Made by a program: the position numbers and the translations under genes
Source of the DNA: Hyphomonadaceae bacterium ML37
GTDB taxonomy: Bacteria; Pseudomonadota; Alphaproteobacteria; Caulobacterales; Maricaulaceae
DNA length: 64,000 bases
Direction: 5' to 3'
Assembly: GCA_027627685.1 (NCBI GenBank)
Contig: CP091241.1
Span: 2,357,191 to 2,421,190 of the forward strand
The notes under the pieces: generated by a model
Seen by the model: only the letters and a program-made list of their open reading frames with translations
Databases searched by the model: none
Told to the model about the DNA's origin: nothing
Shown here: one piece after another, positions 62,001 to 64,000 of the stretch
Numbering within the stretch: position 1 is the first letter of the stretch
Layout: every line of letters starts with the position of its first letter

Positions 62001-63525
62001 TGTCATCGCCCATGGAGCCGATGGCTTCCTTGCCGGTCTCGGCCATGGGCGAGAGGATGATCTCCACATCCTCCAGCGACAGACCGGCGGCGGCCTGACG
62101 GCGCGCGCGCTCGGCGTCATCGAACAGCAAATCTTCCGGGCCGGGGCCGATCTCGGCCTCGATATTCTTGACGTTTTTCAGCCAGTCTTCGTACGGATGC
62201 TTGGAGGCCAGCATGTCGAGCATGTCATGCTCGCGCTTGAACCCGCCCTCATGCAGGTCGACGCCGATCATGCGCCCCGGCGTCACCGCGCCGCGCTCGA
62301 TCACGCTGTCAGGGTCCAGCGGCGCCATGCCGGTTTCCGACCCCACGGCCAGCAAGCCATCCCCGGTCAGCGACCAGCGCAAGGGCCGCAGGCCATTGCG
62401 GTCCAGCCCGGCGATCGCCCAGCGGCCATCACAAGCGACCACCGCCGCCGGCCCGTCCCAGGGCTCCATCACCGAGTTGCAGTATTCGTACAGGCCCCGC
62501 CAGGCGCCGGGCATCAGTTCGCCACGCTTGGACCAGGCTTCGGGGATGAGCAGCGTCTTGGCCATGGGCGCCGAGCGGCCGGCGCGCACCAGCACCTCGA
62601 ACACTTCGTCCAGCGCCGCTGAGTCCGACGCGCCCGCGCTGATCACCGGTTTGACCACGTCCTCGGCGTCCCTGAACGCCTTGGCCGCCATGAGAATCTC
62701 ATGGCTCTTCATCCAGTTGCGATTGCCCTTGAGCGTGTTGATCTCGCCATTATGGGCGAGCATGCGGAAGGGCTGGGCCAGGCGCCATTCAGGAAACGTG
62801 TTGGTGGAATAGCGCTGGTGGAAGATCGCAAACGACGACACGAAGCGCTCGTCGCGCAGATCGGGATAGAAGGTGTCGATGGCCTCGGCCAGGAACATGC
62901 CCTTGTAGACCACATCGCGCGCTGACAGCGAGGCGACATAGAAGCCCGGCAGGGCGTCCTCGCGCGCGCGCGCCTCGATCCGGCGGCGCACCAGATAGAG
63001 CGCGCGCTCCAGCACGGAAGCCGCGCGCTTTTTCGGGTCCTCAAACAGGATCTGCTCGATGGCCGGACGGGTGGAGGCGGCCTTGTCGCCGAGGCATGAC
63101 GGATCGATGGGGGCCTGGCGCCAGCCATAAAGGCGCAGGCCCGCGCGCAGCACTTCGGTCTCGACGATGGTGCGCGAGCGCTCCTGGGCGGCGAAGTCTG
63201 TGCGCGGCAGGAAGATCATGCCCACGCCGATGACGCCCGAGCCCGGCGCGTGGCCGGTGCGGGCCACCTGCGCCTTGAAGAAATCCTGCGGGATGCCGAC
63301 GCGCAGACCCGCGCCGTCGCCGGTCTTGCCGTCCGCGTCCACCGCGCCGCGATGCCAGACGGCTTTGAGCGCCTTGATCGCGAGCTCCACCACCTCGCGC
63401 CGGGGCGTGGCGTTGATGTCGGCGATCAGACCGACGCCGCACGCGTCGCGCTCGGAGTCCGCCTCATAGGCGTTGGCGTCGATCAGACGGTCGCGATTGT
63501 CGAGATAGCGCTGCGCCTCGCTCAT
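59020..63525 (-). CDS. gltB: Glutamate synthase (NADPH) large subunit
   Basis: 1501 residues, full length. The N-terminal class II glutaminase begins at the Cys in ERDACGVGLIADIN after a pro-peptide of about 28 residues. The central and FMN domains follow (KPGEGGQLPGFKV, ISGNVGGTGASPQTSIKFAG), then the 3Fe-4S cysteines in CLMVRQCHSNTCPVGIC. The C-terminal beta-helix is rich in Gly (GAGDVIIGNTVLYGATSG). With GltD it makes two glutamates from glutamine and 2-oxoglutarate. Its ATG overlaps the gltD stop (ATGA). Confidence 0.97.
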   Translation of the reverse strand: MSEAQRYLDNRDRLIDANAYEADSERDACGVGLIADINATPRREVVELAIKALKAVWHRGAVDADGKTGDGAGLRVGIPQDFFKAQVARTGHAPGSGVIGVGMIFLPRTDFAAQERSRTIVETEVLRAGLRLYGWRQAPIDPSCLGDKAASTRPAIEQILFEDPKKRAASVLERALYLVRRRIEARAREDALPGFYVASLSARDVVYKGMFLAEAIDTFYPDLRDERFVSSFAIFHQRYSTNTFPEWRLAQPFRMLAHNGEINTLKGNRNWMKSHEILMAAKAFRDAEDVVKPVISAGASDSAALDEVFEVLVRAGRSAPMAKTLLIPEAWSKRGELMPGAWRGLYEYCNSVMEPWDGPAAVVACDGRWAIAGLDRNGLRPLRWSLTGDGLLAVGSETGMAPLDPDSVIERGAVTPGRMIGVDLHEGGFKREHDMLDMLASKHPYEDWLKNVKNIEAEIGPGPEDLLFDDAERARRQAAAGLSLEDVEIILSPMAETGKEAIGSMGDDSPLAVLSNRYRPVYHYFRQNFSQVTNPPIDPLREGRVMSLKTRFKNLGNILATDEAQTNVFVLDSPVLTNGMYARLRAVLGERVAEVDATFPAEEATGAGGGLMRALDRIRADAEAAIRDGAEHLVLTDEAQGAQRCSVPMALAVGAAHTHLTRKGLRTYCSLNVRAADVADAHGLAVLIGLGATTVNPYIAFETVAARSQRGLASLSLGQKALNMKAAFDAGLLKIMSKMGISVVSSYRGGCNFEVLGLSRAVAMEYLGGVTSRISGIGLAGLEQKLAELHAWAWRDDGAVRLPVGGFYRQRASGEVHAVEARSVTALQKAVREEDYAAFREYVGLQTRDADPIQLRDLLEPRPLGPSVDLSRCESVNEIRQRFVTPGMSLGALSPEAHGALNVAMNRIGAKSVSGEGGEDRSRYTPMANGDNMNSAVKQVASGRFGVTAEYLNQCREIEIKIAQGAKPGEGGQLPGFKVTQMIARLRHATPGTTLISPPPHHDIYSIEDLAQLIYDLKQINPEARVCVKLVAAAGVGAVAAGVAKAHADVILISGNVGGTGASPQTSIKFAGAPLELGLSEAHQVLSLNGLRERVTLRADGGIRTGRDVVITAMLGAEEFGIGTTSLIALGCLMVRQCHSNTCPVGICTQDDDLRKRFTGMADHVVNLMTFIARDTREILARLGAERLEDVIGRADLLDQVSRGADHLDDLDLNPLLVRVDPQARPPRSTRTQRNAVAPSLDEQILKDAAPVFTRREKMQLVYDVKNTDRAVGARVSSAIVRAFGPDGLEDGQLTLRLAGSAGQSLGAFAAKGLRIELEGDANDYVGKGLSGATLAIRPFGGARRHGAGDVIIGNTVLYGATSGRLFAAGGAGQRFAVRNSGATVVVEGCGANGCEYMTGGVAVILGKVGDNFAAGMTGGEAFVLDEDGRLEPRLNGETVFLAELKGEAEARCRALIEAHYAATGSLHAAAILNDWEARRPEFRHVVPFEPAKIEAGAKRA

Positions 63526-64000
63526 TCCGCCATCTCCGCCACTTTGGACGACGCCTCTTCGCGTGCGCGGGCCATCAGATCGGCGTGAATTTCAGTGGCC
63601 GCATCCATGCCGTCGCGCACCGCCCAGACCACCAGGGAGGCGCCGCGCACGGCGTCGCCGCCCGCATACACGCCGGGGATGGAGGTGCGGCAACGGCTGG
63701 TGACGCGCAGCGTGCCGCGCGGCGACATCTCAAGCTTCGGCGCGCCGTAAAGCGCCGGAAAATCTTCCGGCTCAAAGCCCAGCGCCGCGATCACCATGTC
63801 GGCGGGGGCGTCATGTTCCTGGCCGACAGCGGGCATGGGACGCCGGCGGCCAGTGCCGTCCGGCGCGCCCAGAACCATGCGCTGGATGCGCACGCCGGTG
63901 GCGGTGTCGGCATCGCCCAGGATCGCGGCCGGCGCGCACAGCCATTCGAATGTCACGCCCTCTTCCTCGGCGTGGGAGACCTCGCGGTCGGAGCCCGGCA
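63522..64000 (-). CDS. gltD: Glutamate synthase small subunit (N-terminus outside window)
   Basis: The last 159 codons are present; the gene runs off the right edge. The reading begins PGSDREVSHAEEEGV and continues with FEWLCAPAAIL. It then has ADMVIAALGFEPEDFP and the FAD-binding TSIPGVYAGGDAVRGASLVVWAVRDGM block, all typical of GltD. It passes electrons from NADPH through FAD and iron-sulphur clusters to GltB. It lies upstream of gltB, with overlapping stop and start, so the operon order is gltD-gltB. Confidence 0.95.
   Translation of the reverse strand, partial: PGSDREVSHAEEEGVTFEWLCAPAAILGDADTATGVRIQRMVLGAPDGTGRRRPMPAVGQEHDAPADMVIAALGFEPEDFPALYGAPKLEMSPRGTLRVTSRCRTSIPGVYAGGDAVRGASLVVWAVRDGMDAATEIHADLMARAREEASSKVAEMAE

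Noticed and set aside
59905-62622. 905-codon plus-strand open frame
   Set aside because: It lies wholly antisense to gltB, is rich in His, Arg, Gln and Ala, and has no recognisable domain.

Overview
The window is a dense stretch of high-GC chromosome with about 55 genes, few gaps and many 4-nt ATGA-type overlaps. The gene content points to a stalked or budding marine alphaproteobacterium of the Maricaulales/Hyphomonadales/Caulobacterales type. Supporting markers are a MipZ division-site ATPase, an NadQ/NrtR-like NAD regulator of the alphaproteobacterial type, DUF1489, a class I lysyl-tRNA synthetase and a UrcA-like protein. The family placement is an inference from content, not from a phylogenetic marker search.

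Layout. 1-6539 (minus) is a TonB energy-transduction locus of the TtpC type: DUF3450 protein, long ExbB-like TtpC, short ExbB, two ExbD, TonB, a TPR protein, then, past a terminator, a second TonB cut by the window edge. 6989-7305 holds tRNA-Gln(TTG) and tRNA-Pro(CGG), followed by sppA and a small secreted protein. 9979-14720 has class I lysS, an XRE-regulated five-gene operon with two related membrane proteins, and a 1-Cys peroxiredoxin. 14851-17062 has a SixA-like phosphatase, a processive glycosyltransferase and an out-of-frame overlapping small membrane protein. 17063-18448 is a visibly AT-richer islet with an orphan gene beside tRNA-Gly(CCC). 18947-25864 carries aminopeptidase P, a lipoprotein, a stand-alone RusA-like protein, fumC, amt and a universal stress protein.

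25978-28804 joins an HD hydrolase, the NAD regulator and a RES-Xre toxin-antitoxin pair, so an NAD regulator lies next to a predicted NAD-degrading toxin. 28840-32576 has a DnaJ-domain membrane protein, mipZ, a SPOR lipoprotein, panC and a fasciclin protein. 32588-43431 has a RimB-RimK fusion, pirin, glutathionyl-hydroquinone reductase, two META-domain lipoproteins, DUF1489, a cupin-like oxygenase and two S9 peptidases. 43539-50533 is the pbpC/alpha-2-macroglobulin pair. 50608-56891 has a lycopene-cyclase-like protein, an amidohydrolase, a MEST-like hydrolase, an SDR and a lone ParD-like antitoxin gene with a palindromic promoter. 56930-64000 ends in purA, exported msrA and gltB/gltD in the order gltD-gltB.

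No CRISPR array, insertion sequence, prophage or rRNA was seen. The most distinctive signals are three tandem operator-like palindromes upstream of the XRE operon, the inverted repeat spanning the -10 of the RES-Xre promoter, the palindrome on the -10 of the orphan antitoxin gene, and the 188-nt out-of-frame gene overlap at 16847-17034. Nothing here is clearly a wholly new system; the XRE membrane-protein operon and the NAD regulator/RES-Xre neighbourhood are the best candidates.
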